Below are positions 1 to 11,915 of a DNA stretch of 64,000 bases, piece by piece (the first letter of the stretch is position 1; each line of letters begins with the position of its first letter). The stretch covers positions 248,001 through 312,000 of the forward strand of contig MARA01000011.1 of assembly GCA_001792895.1 (NCBI GenBank). The letters are read 5' to 3'. The notes under the pieces were generated by a model that did not search any database, had not been told where the DNA came from, and saw only the letters and a program-made list of their open reading frames with translations. A program made the position numbers and the translations under genes. Source of the DNA: Lentinus brumalis. Its lineage: Eukaryota > Basidiomycota > Agaricomycetes > Polyporales > Polyporaceae.

Positions 1-2232
1 CGCGATCGCGGGCCTCAAGGAGATCATGGTTGACAATGTCTTTGGATCGGCAGGTCGGCGACCAGCAATCCCATGTGTATATACGTCATTGAGAATTTAT
101 CTCTTTTCTCTCAGGCAGCGAGGTCGTTGTCGAGGAGCTCTTGACCGGGCCTGAAGTGTCCGTCCTCGCGTTCGCCGACGGCTACACAATCACCCTCTGC
201 CTGCCGCGCAGGACCACAAACGCATCGGCGAGGGCGACACTGGACCCAACACGGGTGGTATGGGTGCTTATGCGCCAGCACCGATCGCCACCCCTGAGGT
301 TATGGACCGCATCGTAAAGGAGGTCCTCCAACCCACAATCAGCGGAATGAGGAAAGAGGGTACGTAACTCCGTCCGCTCGCTGTGAGTCGTGATGCCAAA
401 CATGCCCGAGCAGGGTTCCCATTCGTGGGCTTGCTATTCACCGGGCTGATGCTTACTGAGGACGGGCCGAAGGTCCTCGAGTACAACGTCAGGTTTGGTG
501 ACCCGGAGACGGAGGCTCTCGTGCTGCTGCTCGATCCTTCAACGGACCTCGCGGCCGTTCTTCTCGTAAGCGTTCACCGCCAGTCCCCGGCTACTTACTC
601 ACCGGCGCAACGTCATAGGCGTGTGCGGAGCGGCGACTCGACTCCGTGGAAGTCAAGGTCCGCCAAGGGTTCGGCGTGTCCGTCGTTCTCGCTTCCCAGG
701 GATACCCGGGCAGCTACGCCAAGGGAAAGGAGATTACTGTCGGGCAGCTGCCAGCCGGTAAGTTGCACGCCCCGAGTTGTTGCCATAGCGCCATATACTG
801 AGGGATTGTGCAGACGTGGTAGCGTTCCATGCAGGCACCTCCACTGTAGGCGGCAAAACCGTAACGTCCGGTGGCCGGGTCCTCTGCGTCTCCGCTTACG
901 CACCAACACTGCGTGAAGCCCTGGACGCCGCGTATGCGGGTATCTCAAACGTAACGTTCGAGGGCAAGGTCTTTCGACGCGACATCGCCCACCGGTGAGT
1001 CTACCGAGCTGCCGTCATATCTGATTATTGACTTGTCTTCGAAGGGCCCTATCTACACAGACCGAGACCTCTAAAGGCTTGACTTATGCGCAGGCAGGCG
1101 TGTCAGTCGATGCTGGCAATGCGCTGGTAGAGGCTATCAAGCCCTACGTCCGTGCAACGCGCCGTTCCGGTGCTGATGCTGAGATCGGCGGGTTCGGAGG
1201 TGTGTTCGACCTGAAGGCTACCGGGTACAGAGACCCCGTCCTCGTCAGCGGCACGGACGGTGTCGGCACGAAGTTGCGTATTGCGCTGGAAGTGGGCCTG
1301 CACGACTTTGTCGGTACGTCCGGAGCCCTGTCCGCCGCTCTATCGCAGAGGCTGATTTTCCTTTTCCAACTTGCAGGCGTCGACCTCGTGGCGATGTCCG
1401 TGAACGACCTCCTGGTGCAGGGTGCGGAGCCGCTGTACTTCCTCGACTACTTCGCCTGCAGCAAGCTCGATGTTCAGACCGCCTCGCGTGTCATCAAGGG
1501 CATCGCGGACGGATGCGTGCAGGCTGGGTGTGCCCTCATCGGCGGGGAGACCGCCGAGATGCCCAGCATGTACCATGGAGGTACGGCCCTCCCTTCCTCG
1601 GGCTACGACTCATTGCTGACGCCCCGACAGATGACTACGACCTCGCTGGCTTCGCCGTCGGCGCTGTGGAGCGCGACCAGATCCTCCCGCAGCGCACCAT
1701 TGCGCCCGGGGACGTCCTGCTCGGTCTGCCGTCGTCCGGAGTGCACTCGAACGGCTTCTCGCTCGTGCGCAAGGTCGTCGCCCGCTCCGGGCTCTCCTAC
1801 GCCGACCCCTGCCCCTGGGACGCGTCCATAACCCTCGGCCGCGCGCTGCTCGAGCCGACGCGCATCTACATCAAGAGCGTGCTGCCCGTGGCGCAGGCGG
1901 GGCTGCTCAAGGGCATGTCGCACATCACCGGCGGCGGGTTCGTGGAGAACATTCCGCGCGTGCTGCCCGCGGGCCTGGGGTGCTTTATCGATGCATCAAC
2001 GTGGGAGCTGCCCTCCGTCTTCCGCTTCCTGATGCAGCACGGGGGCGTCGAGCCGCTCGAGATGGCGCGGACGTTCAACAACGGCTTGGGCATGGTCCTC
2101 GTGGTCGCCCCGGACGCGGTCCCCCATGCGGTCGAAGCGCTGCAGAGCGCGGGCGAGAAGAACGTGTTCCGGATCGGAGAGGTCACTGCCCAGCCCGGCG
2201 TCGAGATGCGCAATCTGAGCGCGTGGAGTTAG
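1..2232 (+). CDS. ADE5,7: ADE5,7: bifunctional GAR synthetase / AIR synthetase (5' truncated by window edge)
   Basis: Catalyses two cytosolic steps of de novo purine synthesis. The GARS half (ATP-grasp) occupies about 1-994 and the AIRS (PurM) half about 1045-2232; as in other fungi there is no GART domain. My exons are 1-53, 115-359, 414-565, 619-757, 814-994, 1045-1313, 1377-1580 and 1631-2232. Diagnostic stretches are [20 protein letters not shown] (GARS), [14 protein letters not shown] and GGETAEMP (AIRS), and [13 protein letters not shown] near the C-terminus. Exon 2 needs a +1 correction near 190-200: GYTI is read in one frame and [10 protein letters not shown] in the next. This is one missing base, or a real lesion. 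The gene converges on the CCCH gene at 2835. Product assignment is secure; the start lies outside the window. Confidence 0.93.
190..200 (+). other. Apparent single-base frameshift in the GARS domain of ADE5,7
   Basis: Codons up to GYTI and codons from [10 protein letters not shown] onward are both clearly GARS but lie in different frames with no room for an intron. One base appears to be missing. A sequencing or assembly error is the simplest explanation because the rest of the gene is intact. Confidence 0.75.
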
Positions 2233-2834
2233 ACGGGGGAGATCTTCTTGCAGAGGTTCCAAAAGCGTGGGTCAGCTGCACCAGATGTCGGGGCCACAGG
2301 GTTCTGGCGGAGCACTGCGCGGTGCAAAAAAGTTTTTGGTTTATGGACTGTCAGTGTATCGATATTAGTAGAGCTAGCGAGAGCATCGTCTGGGGACGTC
2401 AACAACCAATGTGTAAGGTACTTGGCGCGAGAAGTATAGCTACGACATAGAGTGATGCTACGATAGGCAGACCGGTGTCAAATACTACGTGCTTTTGTGC
2501 ATGGGACAACATGAAGAACGTGAACGAAGCGATAAACAAGACAACGACGTGTGGCATCTAGATATATGGATGAGGAGGACACGGTGTACTGCAAGAATGG
2601 GTGGATGGATGGATGATAGATAGTGTGTACGCAGGGGGCGGAGTGGTGGGTCCGGATGCATATGATAGTATCGTGACAGCTGTAGGATCGAGTCCTCACG
2701 CTATGTATGGACAAGCAAGAGAGCCGGAGAGAATACAGAATACACTAGAGCCCGATGAGAGACGGGAAAACAATCGAGAGATCGAGAGGCAGAACCACAG
2801 CGTACAGCACGAGCCGAGGACAGCATAGTCCATT
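2233..2834. other. Intergenic, convergent 3' ends of ADE5,7 and the CCCH gene
   Basis: About 600 bp between two convergent stop codons. I see no coding pattern, RNA gene or inverted repeat; it presumably holds the two 3' UTRs. Confidence 0.6.
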
Positions 2835-5015
2835 TTAGGCGGAGACAGACACCTCCTTCGGGGCGTCGGGGACAGCGGTAGCCGCAGCGGCGAAAGAAAG
2901 AGGGAGCTTGCTGACAGGCTGCTCAGGGACGACCCCGTTAACCTCCGACTGAACGTTCATGTAAAATTTTAGATCAGGGGGCTGCAATGATCATCGAATC
3001 ACGCACCTTTGGCGCCGGTGCTGACACAAGCTGGTCAGGAGTGTTGCCTCGAGTCTGCGTCTCCTTACGTGGGGGCGCAGGAGCCTGAAGAACCTGCGCA
3101 GCGGTGGGCCCAGAGTACCCCGGGGTTGTCGCACCATTCGAACTGGCGCGCGAAGAGGGCACTGCGCCGCCGAGGACAGGGAACTCGTCAGCGTTGGGAA
3201 CGCGCTGGGTCTTCACGGGGCCGAACCGCCTGTCCTGGCGAGGACCATTGGCGAAGCCGTTGGGCTTGAACGGCATACGGCCTTTCTGACCAGGCTCCGC
3301 CGAGTGCGAGCGGCTGGAATCCGTCGTACTCGTACTAGTCCCATTGCGGGGGGCCGCCGAAACCTTGCACTGCGTGTTAACCTCGATTCCCGAACCTTAA
3401 AAGGGATGTGGGACATACTTCCTGCGTCGTTAGAGCGGCAAACTTCTCTTCAAGCGTGGCCATCCCATTGGCGTGGAAGGGAGGGCGTGGCCTGTGGCCT
3501 CCCCGCACGTAAAAATGCGACGGCTGGTGGTTGCCCGGTGCATCGGGAAGTACATGGGGGAAGCGGCAATCGTCGCTGAGGAGCAAACATAAGCGCCGAC
3601 GAACTGCTAACGGACGCTTGGATAACGTACCCGTTCCTGCAACGCCCTGACGGGAAGAACAAGCATGGAGGCTTGCCTCCACGACCGCCGAACGATGGCC
3701 TGCGAGGGCCGCCCCGGCGGTGATGGTGCATTTCCCTGGGTATCGGACCGGGGCCGTAGCCGTCCGCTTGCGGGTGCCCATGCACGGGCGACTTCGGGGA
3801 AATGACATCCGCAACTTCGCCGTTCGGCTGCATGGGCGGCGGCGCATACTGCGGGTGCATGACGTACGGGGGCACGACGCCATGCCCGTTGGGAGAGAGC
3901 GGGGTGTACATCGCTTGCGGGGGAGGCGACTGCGCGGACGTCGGGCTGGTCTGGAGAGGCGGGAGGGCAGGGACAGAGACGGGAATCGGTACGGGTGCAG
4001 GGTGGCCGTATGTCGGAGATACGGGCGAGACGACGCCGTACGGGATGTGTGGCTGGCCGGCCGCGGGACTGAAGGGCCCTTGTACGGGCGACAACACCTC
4101 CGAACCTGACCTTGCGTGCGCCATCGGGGGTGGTGACATGACATGTGCACCGTTGGGAGAAGCTCCGTACGAGCCAGGCGGGACGGGGTAGTAGGTAGGC
4201 GGGTACGGCGCGGGGTTCATGGGGTCGTAAGGAGCGTATTGGGTAGGCGGAGGTGGCCCTTGCATGTACGGGCTCTGTGGATGAGCGAACATGCACGATG
4301 CGCCGTAGCGGCAAGCAGGGTAGTATCGGCAGGGGATCATGCGAGCTATGTCCGGAGGAGGAAGGTTCCCCAGTCCAGAAGGGTTTTGGTCGGTCGGCAT
4401 ATGGGGAGGAGGAGCATAGTAAGGCACTGTACCGTCGGGCATCATCGGTGGAGGTACAGGCATCGGAGGGTAGTAGTAGGCCGCGGGCGGGGGAGGGTAG
4501 TACCCGTTCGTGGCCGGGTCGACGTGGTTGACGTCTACGGGTTGCTCCTGGGCGTACGCACCGTCCGCTTGCGGCGCAGGGTGCTGTCCCATCTTGCCCT
4601 TCGCTGCAGAGATCAAGCCCAGGACGACTGGGTCCGAGGTGTAGGACTCCGGAGGACCCTGGCTGGACGCGTTCGTGGGATCGGCTCCTGCGGGAATAAT
4701 CACGGGATTAAACCGAGCGCACATGGACTGGATGCATTAAAGGCCAGCCACGTACCCTTGTCGAGCAGGATACGTACGACCTCTACGTGTCCGTTCTTCA
4801 CAGCCTCGATGAGGGGAGTAACGCCGGTATGATCTTGTGACGAGACGTGTCAAGTGAATACGCAGATCGCGGACGCGGACGCGCGCAGAAAATTCGGAGC
4901 ACAAAGACAGCAACTCACCCTTGACCTCGATGTCAACCGGGGATGTCTCCTTCAGCAGTTCGACTATGATCTCGAGATTGCCCTCGGAGCAAGCCTTCCA
5001 GAGCGGGGAGACCAT
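2835..5015 (-). CDS. Ankyrin-repeat / tandem CCCH zinc-finger protein (putative RNA-binding)
   Basis: The start at 5015 begins directly with an ankyrin repeat (MVSPLWKACSEGNLEIIVEL); a second (GVTPLIEAVKNGHVEVVRIL) lies in the next exon. A long Pro/Tyr-rich disordered segment follows, with two CCCH fingers: CRYYPACRYGASCMFAH and, across an intron near 3560-3615, CLFFPSGRCRNGDDCRFPH. The C-terminal exons (about 2835-3360) are low-complexity and end in KEVSVSA. Ankyrin plus CCCH architecture suggests an mRNA-binding regulator; the fungal family is known but its targets are not evident here. Introns of 28-70 nt separate six exons. It is read away from the GPD gene. Confidence 0.8.
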
Positions 5016-5456
5016 GGTGTGCAGTCGCGCGTTCGAGCGAGTGGGGTCGTCAGGGACGGCAGGGAGGGGCAGGGAGACGCGGAGGGACGTGTGGCAAAAA
5101 GCAGAGAGGAAAAGAGACGGGGCTGGATGGCTACAAGAATTTTGAACGCGGACGGGGGCGCGGCGAGGAGCAGCCACATCTGCCTCTGCGCTCAATCGGA
5201 AAAAATTGGATTAGATAATCGCCCTCTGATTATCGGGCCGGATATGGAAGGCGTCGTCGGCCCATGCCGACTCGCCGCTCATCTGATCCTCCGGGCCAGC
5301 CAACCGCCTCCCGTCCATTTTCCGCGCCCTGGCCTCCGTCACGCCTGATGCGTTCTCCTCGTCTTCACGCGCGGTGCATTACGTGCGGCGGGGATTAGCG
5401 GGGAGTCGCCGCATTACTAGCCAGATCTACAGTACGTCTAACACCGAAGTTAACCA
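5016..5456. other. Intergenic: 5' flank of the ankyrin/CCCH gene and 3' flank of GPD
   Basis: Both flanking genes are on the minus strand. The stretch should carry the CCCH promoter and 5' UTR and the GPD terminator. No other feature was recognised. Confidence 0.5.
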
Positions 5457-7192
5457 TCACTGCAGTCCAAGCTTCCCCAGCAGCATTTTTGCCGGCTTCC
5501 CGCTCTCGACCGACAGATCCAGCTCCCCCATCGGAGGCAGAGAGAGCAACTCGTTCGCCCGTTCCGCCGCGTCCCGACCTGTCGATATATTCTGTCAGAA
5601 CGATCATGCACTCATGGGCCTAGTGGAGTCAGTTTCGTACCTTCATACAGCACGTCATAAATCTGCCCAGACGTCAACACAAGCTTACAGCGCGCGGTCA
5701 TGTTACTCACCCCTGATGCTATCGGCGCAGCTACGCCCAACTCGTCCACGATGGCTTTCATGCCCTTCGCCGTCGTCACACCCTCGGCGACGCTGCCAAG
5801 CGTCTTGATGATGTAGTCGAGCTGCTCGCCTTTGCCGAGCCGGTAGCCCACAGTGTAGTTGCGACTCGTCGACGAGCTGCACGTCAGGAACAGGTCGCCG
5901 ACACCCGCTAGGGTCAAGAACGTCAGCGGGGACGCGCCATACGCCGTCCCCACTCTTGTCATCTCCGCCAGACTTCTCGTAATGAGCACTGCGATCGAAG
6001 GTGAGCTCGCATCAAGGGTTGAAATGGATGCAGATACGCACTCGCCCTGGTGTTGTTCTCGAAACCGAGACCAGCCGCCATGCCAGCCGCAATGGCGTAT
6101 ACGTTCTTCAGTGCACCCGCGAGCTCCACGCCAATAGGATCGTCACCGGTGTAGCTTAGACATGGGGTTAGAGCGAAGGAGATCACTGATGAGTTACGAC
6201 TACTCACCAACGGAACCACGGTTGGTGGAACAGGTCCGAAGCCTGTTGTGCATGTTCCTTCGACAACGAGACGACCGATACCGAGGTGGGTTGCCTCTTG
6301 ACAACTGATGACCGATGAGTGGTTACAGGGTCAGAGGGGTGTATACACCTACTTTCTTTCGCGAAGGACGGGCCCGACTAAGGAGGTGCGTTCAATGTGC
6401 TGAAGCACGGACGTGCTAAGCTGCTCACGAGGAAAGTAGCGATCTTCGCAATATCTGGACCGCATGTGTCCGCGATGATCTCAAGCGTAAGAGCGCGGGT
6501 CTTGATCTCTATTCCCTTGTTGACGAAGATCAACAAGGGAACCTTTCCGCCCTCCAGAGTCGGCTTCAGTGCGGTCAATGTCTCCCTGTGATAGCCGTTA
6601 ATTGAAAGCGTCCGTGATGTCTCCCGTCGGAGGCAATAGCGAGGAACCATCCCATCCCAAACTGATTCCACGACTATGTAGAGTCGCTATTCCCAGACTC
6701 GCGGAGCAACATGCCCAGGTCACCAGACGAGAGTCTCTGCATGAGTCCGTTGTCCCTCTCGTCTATTCGCATCAATGCAAAGACGCGTGTATTCTTTCAT
6801 TTCCAGACCCATATCGCGACCTCTACCATCCTCGGAGCGTCGATCGGGAGTACCTTCGATCCGCAATGCGTGTACCGATGTGACCAAAGGGAACAGACTT
6901 ACCTCACGCCTTCCGTCGGGATAGCAAAGAGGAGCACGTCCATGCTCTGCACCAATTCCGCCGAAGGGAACTCCGGCCCTACAGCAGTGATTGATTCCGC
7001 AAAATCATGGTCCTGAAGGGCCTCCGGGTTCTTGTGGTACTTGTTGAAGTGCTCGACGAGATCGGCCGAGCGCGACCACATGTACACAATGTGGGAAGAG
7101 TCCCCAAGGTGGTCGGCAAGACAGCTGCCAAAGTTACCGGCTCCGAAGACGAGCACCTTGGACTTCTTCCCGTGCTGCTGGTGAGGGAGCAT
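5457..7192 (-). CDS. GPD1: NAD-dependent glycerol-3-phosphate dehydrogenase
   Basis: Reduces dihydroxyacetone phosphate to glycerol-3-phosphate (glycerol/osmolyte and lipid precursor synthesis, redox balance). Seen: Rossmann motif [14 protein letters not shown] at the N-terminus, [40 protein letters not shown] with the catalytic Lys, NNTRA, and a C-terminal [13 protein letters not shown]. About seven exons with short introns, except the first, which is about 317 nt (6586-6902). The intron near 5990-6043 only works with donor GTGCGT, giving [14 protein letters not shown]. The last exon ends at 5457 after GKLGLQ. The start at 7192 gives the classical cytosolic protein, but the frame stays open upstream with an Arg-rich, acid-free leader from an ATG at 7318. 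It shares a 509-bp divergent promoter with the SNARE gene. Confidence 0.92.
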
Positions 7193-7701
7193 GCTGAAGC
7201 CTGTGGGAGCAGCGACACGTGTCCTGAAGCGTACACAGAGCAGGTGTGGTCGTGCAGGGAGCGGTCTACGAGCAGAGCACCGGAGGGTCACGAAGAGAGC
7301 AGAGGAGCGTCGGAGCATACGGCAGGCACGCGGAGCACGCTGGGGTAGGTTGCGGTCGCCAAAGAAGGCAACTGATGTACGTCTGCACGCGCGGGGCACG
7401 CTGCTGGACTTTCACGAGCTTCCGTCTGCGCAGGAAGAGGACGCGACTGTCACAGAACGCGTCGAGGACATGGCCGTGACCGGGCACAGACTGAGCATCC
7501 GTACGCGTGTCGCGAGAGAGGGACGGGACACGTGGGAAGACGATCTGCGCGCCAACGCACCGCTCACGCTCCGGGGCTGAGCTCGTTCTCTCCAACCGCC
7601 AACTGGCGTCGTCGCCCGTCTAATCTGCGCTACCTATTCTCCTCGTCACTCGTTCATCTCGCTGCCCACATCTATCCGTACTCTAGTCCCAACACCTAAC
7701 A
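7193..7701. promoter_or_regulatory. Divergent promoter region between GPD and SED5
   Basis: A 509-bp gap separates the two outward-facing start codons. Part of it (to 7318) may be coding if GPD uses its upstream ATG. I could not assign specific factor sites. Confidence 0.5.
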
Positions 7702-9061
7702 ATGCCCGTCCAGGACCGCACAAACGAGTTCCGCGCATGTGTAGACTCCATACGCAACCGGTCCTCTTTCCCCGCGAGAGGTGCAGAGCAGAAGCAGCGG
7801 CTGCTACAGCCCAATGGCAAAGCCGGAGGAAGCAAGTCCGAGTTCACGAGGATGGCGTCTGCTATTGGGAAGGATATCAGTTCCACCACGGTGAAGCTGG
7901 GGAAGCTGGCACAACGTGAGCCCTTGTCCTCCTGTTGCTGCCGCGTACTCATAGTGTTGTAGTGGCGAAGCGGAAAACATTGTTTGATGATAGGCCTGTG
8001 GAGATCAGCGTGCGTAACTCCCAGCTTCCCCCTCGTGAATCCAAATCCGAACAATGTTCACATCCTTAGGAGCTCACCTATATCATCAAGCAAGACATTG
8101 CCAATATCAACAAGCAGATTGCTCAGCTGCAGACGTATGTCAAGGAGCGCAAAGCACAAAGCGCCAAGTCACCGGAGGGCAAGCAGCTGGAGGAGCACAA
8201 CCATAATGTCGTCATGCTGCTGCAGAGCAAGCTCGCGGACACTAGCATGACATTCAAGGATGTGCTAGAGATTCGGACACAGGTGCGTCAGTAGCCCGTA
8301 CTTTGTTTGCTTCTTGCTGAGCTCCTCGCAGAACATGAAGGAATCCAAGGACCGCACGGAGCAGTTCATGCACTCCACGTCATCAGCTGCTAGCCAGGCC
8401 CCGCCCAGTAAGTCGTCCACGTACTCCATTTCTCGCGCATGTCCTGATAGCCCCGCAAGGTTCGCTATTGTACGGCAACTCCCAGCGCCACGACCCAATG
8501 GGCGATGGGACCACCTTCGGCGCGTCTCGGTTCGACTCGAAGGGCAAGGGGCGCGCCACGCCACAGAACGGGGATATCCTTGCCCTCGACCTCGGCGCGG
8601 CGGAGGAGGGTTCGGCTGCACACAACGGCGATGCATTCATGCAGATGCAGCTGGTGGAGCAGCAGGTGCGCCGGCTCTTCCCACTTTACGAGTGCGCGAT
8701 ACTGACTGGCCGTCGCACTGCCTACAGGATAGCTACATCCAGACTCGTTCCACAGCCATCGAATCTATCGAGTCGACCATTGCGGAGCTCGGTCAGATCT
8801 TCACACAGCTCGCGCAGATGGTCGCGGAGCAGCGGGAAACCGTGCAGCGCATCGACGCCGATACCGTCGACATTGCATCGAACGTCGGCGGCGCGCAACG
8901 AGAACTGCTGAAGTACTACGCCAGCATTTCGAGCAACCGCTGGCTCATGTTGAAGGTGTTCGGCGTGCTCATAGTCTTCGTAAGTCATCCTCTTGCTCCT
9001 GGTTCGCACACAAGGCTCATCAACCCGTTCGCAGTTCCTCGTCTTCATCCTAGTCTCATGA
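7702..9061 (+). CDS. SED5: SED5/syntaxin-5-type Qa-SNARE
   Basis: t-SNARE of the cis-Golgi acting in ER-Golgi fusion. The N-terminus MPVQDRTNEFRACVDSIR is Sed5-like, followed by an Habc-type helical part (ELTYIIKQDIANINKQIAQL). The SNARE helix contains GQIFTQLAQMVAEQRETVQ, with the zero-layer Gln in AEQRE, then NVGGAQRELLKYY. A single C-terminal membrane anchor is split by the last intron (LKVFGVLIVF then FLVFILVS and stop). Seven exons with short introns. The start is the first ATG of the clear reading frame. About 330 residues, normal for the family. Confidence 0.92.
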
Positions 9062-9184
9062 TATCGGCTGGCCCGCCCTATGTTTACGCTCGGTTGATAG
9101 GATTATGGACTTTTAGGATTAGAGCATCTGATATATCCTCGACACATGCAGAAACCGAACTCGAAGAGGTCCGACCCCACGGGC

Positions 9185-10420
9185 CTAACCTACAGGTATA
9201 GCGTTGACACCAGTGCCCAGCGCTCTTGGCGGCCGGTTCTTCCCCTTCTTGCTGCCTCTCTTCTTCGCAGCCGCCGCACCCTCTTCGTCACCCGCCTCCG
9301 GTACTGACCATGTCCGCTGCTTCAGAGGCACCAGCTCCACGCCCGAGGTCGCAGAGTAGCGTTGTGGTCGCTCCAGCTGCACGTCCTGTCCCGCACCGCC
9401 AGTACCTTTTCCTCCCGTCTTCTTCCCCGATGCGCCCTTCAACACCTGCTTCGTCTGCGAGACGGGTCAGAAATGCAAGCGCAAAGTCCGGCAAGTCACA
9501 GACGTACCCGCTGCTCGTGAAGCTCCTTGTTGCGCTTCTTGACCTTTTCCAAACGTGTCTCGCTCTTTCCGCCGCCTCCTGCTGTGAGCTCCACGTTGAT
9601 CTTCCGTCCCTCCAGATCCGACTGGTGTAGCTTGAGGCCCTGCTGGAGGGCATTCCTATGTGAGAACTCGACGAACGCGAACCCTTTTGACTTGGCGGTA
9701 GGTCTCGACGTCGCAGAGGGCTTCGGAGTCATGAGTCGTACAGTTGGTGGGGATCTGCAGCGAGCTGAGTGCGAGGGCAAGAAATGAGGAGCGCGAGGAT
9801 GCACATACCGCATTTCGCAAAGTGCTTCTCGACCGCCTCCTTCGTCGTAGTGTACTTCAGATTGCCTGCGGGGCATGAGATCGTGTGCGCAGGGCGCGAG
9901 AGACACCAAAGCGCAACTCACCGACGAACAGGATGTATCGCTGTTTCGACGACGCCTTCTCCTTCTTACTCCCACCCTCCTCCGCCTGCTCCTCGCCGTC
10001 CACCGCTACCCCAGCACCGTCCACACCCTTGCGCTTCTTCTTCGCCTGCTTCTGCTGCTGCTGCGCGCCGCCTTCTTTCCCCTCAGCAGCCCCAGCCGCA
10101 TGCGCAGCCGTATCCGCACCCTCATCCTCTGCCCCGCGTTTCCGCTTCTTCCCCTTGCCCTTCTCACCGCCGTCGCCCACACCGCCCGCATCCTGCGCAC
10201 CTCCCTTCTGCACACCTGCTTTGCGTCCCGCCGGAGCTTCCACAGACGCAGCGTCCGCGTCCAGCCCAGCCTCAGCAAGATCCTGGTTCTCCGCGACAGG
10301 AACGTCGTTGTCCAACTCATCGAAGCTCGTCGCCTTGCCCTTGCCCTTGCCGCCTTTGCGTTCCCGGAATGCGAGCGCCTTCTTCTGCTTCTTCGTGAGT
10401 TTCTGAGCGGACGAGCTCAT
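9185..10420 (-). CDS. NOP6: NOP6-like nucleolar RRM protein
   Basis: The N-terminal half is highly charged and low-complexity (Lys/Glu/Gly/Ala, several KKRK-type nuclear signals). One RRM follows: RNP2 is RYILFVGNL across an intron, RNP1 is KGFAFVEF, then LEGRKINVELTAGGGGKSET, a stretch typical of the fungal Nop6 family. A basic tail (KKRGSKKGKNRPP) ends the protein. In yeast the family assists 40S pre-ribosome assembly; the role here is inferred from that resemblance. The start MSSSAQKLTKKQKKALAF at 10420 is chosen because it begins the conserved basic leader; the frame stays open further upstream. The 3' end lies 123 bp from the SNARE stop, convergent. Confidence 0.7.
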
Positions 10421-10770
10421 ACTGGCGGGCGCGCTGAGTGCGTTGATGTATATGGGGCGGTCCTCGAGGTATTGCGGCAGAAAGTAGTGACGAGAGTGGG
10501 GTGCGGAGACGAGTCCAGGCAGAGAAGGAGAAGTGATCGAAGGAGCAAAACTTGCTCCGCCACAAGGACGTCGCATACACGCGGTGCACGTGATCTCATC
10601 ATCAGGAGGCGCGGTGTCCGTGTAGTGACTCTGAGTGCAAGAGAAAGCAACTACTAGTACGTAGCGTAGAAAACACGTCGAGGATGCAATGCGAGAGCAG
10701 ATGTGCAAGGTTCCAGATACAGTCACAACAGAATAGTACACGTCTAGTCTACGTCTCCCCCACACCAATG

Positions 10771-11008
10771 TACTGTACTAATCAATTCTATGCGGCGCGT
10801 CACAGGTCACAGGGACCCTGTCCGCGCCGCATCGTGTCATAGGTCACAGGTCACAGGCCATCTGAGGCCCGCATTTTCGTGTTTTGGCTCGGTTTTCGGG
10901 CGTCTGGGTCCCCAAATCCGGTAATTTGTCGGCGCCTCCGCTCCGCTCCGGCGACTCGAGAGGGTCACAGGTCACACCCCGCGCCGCATAGAATTGAATA
11001 GTACAGTA
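10771..11008. mobile_element. 238-bp MITE-like element with 28-bp terminal inverted repeats
   Basis: Positions 10771-10798 and the reverse complement of 10981-11008 match at 27 of 28 bases (TACTGTACTAATCAATTCTA then TGCGGCGC). The ends read TA/CTGTACT, compatible with a TA target duplication as in Tc1/mariner-type MITEs. The interior has several direct copies of GTCACAG and no coding capacity. It lies between the NOP6-like and UBC12 genes. Confidence 0.75.
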
Positions 11009-11090
11009 TCTTGCGGCAAGCGTACCATGCGGAGGCAACGCGGTAAGGGAACAGTGGCGGAGCCCAAGGAAATGTGATAGCCTGGGTAGT

Positions 11091-11915
11091 TCAGGGTTCC
11101 TTGATCACAACGTCGTATTTCTCCCCCTTGATCACGCCACCGCGCATCGAGGACTTCACGTTGTAGATGAACTGCTCGCGGTTGCGCTTGAGCTCCTCGG
11201 CCGCCTCTGTGTGGCGACGTCATGAGCCACACATACTTACATACATGATCGGGGCACTCACCCTTGTTCAGCGGATCATCTGCGTTTGGCTCGAGGAAGA
11301 GATATTGTAGGCCGACCATGACCGAGTTCAGGTTCAGCACTGGCTTCCAGTCCTCTCGGAGAATGTTCAAGCAGACGTTACCAGCCAGGTCAACGTTCGG
11401 GTGGTAGATCTGTGGCGGGAACGTTCGCAAGTATGTAAAGGACCGTCAGCAGTTCGTGCGAAGACGATACGCACCTTGTGCTCGCACTTGACCTTTGGAG
11501 GTTCATGGGGGTAGTTGGCATTGATCTTGAACGTGAACAGGAACGAGCCACCCTTGTACATACCTTGACGGAATGTAAGAATATGCAGCACCGAGGGGCT
11601 CAGTCGTCATACGCACCCTCATCGGGGTAATGGTGAGGGTGAAGTTGAGGAGATCGGCGGGATCTGGAAAGTTAGTCACCATTGTTGATGGCAGGTCCAG
11701 CTCGGTGAGATCTGCACGCATATAGGGAATGTGCCTTCAGGCGTATTCTAGAGCAGTCAGAACGGTGAGGCGTACCTTTCTGCACGCGAATCTGAGCGGC
11801 ACTCGTCTTAGGTTTCTTCTTGGCCGCCTGGTCCTCATTCTTCTTCATACTCCAGATCTGACAGGACGTCGTAAGACATCCGAGTTTCACCACTCTGTGC
11901 GCGTACCTTGATCAT
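11091..11915 (-). CDS. UBC12: UBC12: NEDD8-conjugating E2 enzyme
   Basis: Transfers NEDD8/Rub1 to cullins. The first exon encodes only MIK (start 11915), then [20 protein letters not shown], the N-terminal docking extension typical of UBC12. The UBC fold contains [19 protein letters not shown], the HPN motif in [20 protein letters not shown] with its catalytic Cys, and [17 protein letters not shown]. The C-terminus is [16 protein letters not shown]. Five or six short-intron exons, about 180 residues, the usual family length. Confidence 0.93.

Noticed and set aside
9769..10398. Long plus-strand open frames opposite the NOP6-like gene
   Set aside because: They are mirror frames of a low-complexity GC-rich coding strand, made of Pro/Ser/Arg repeats.
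9857..10768. Extended N-terminus of the NOP6-like protein to 10768
   Set aside because: The added residues are not basic or conserved-looking, and MSSSAQKLTKKQKK is a natural start.
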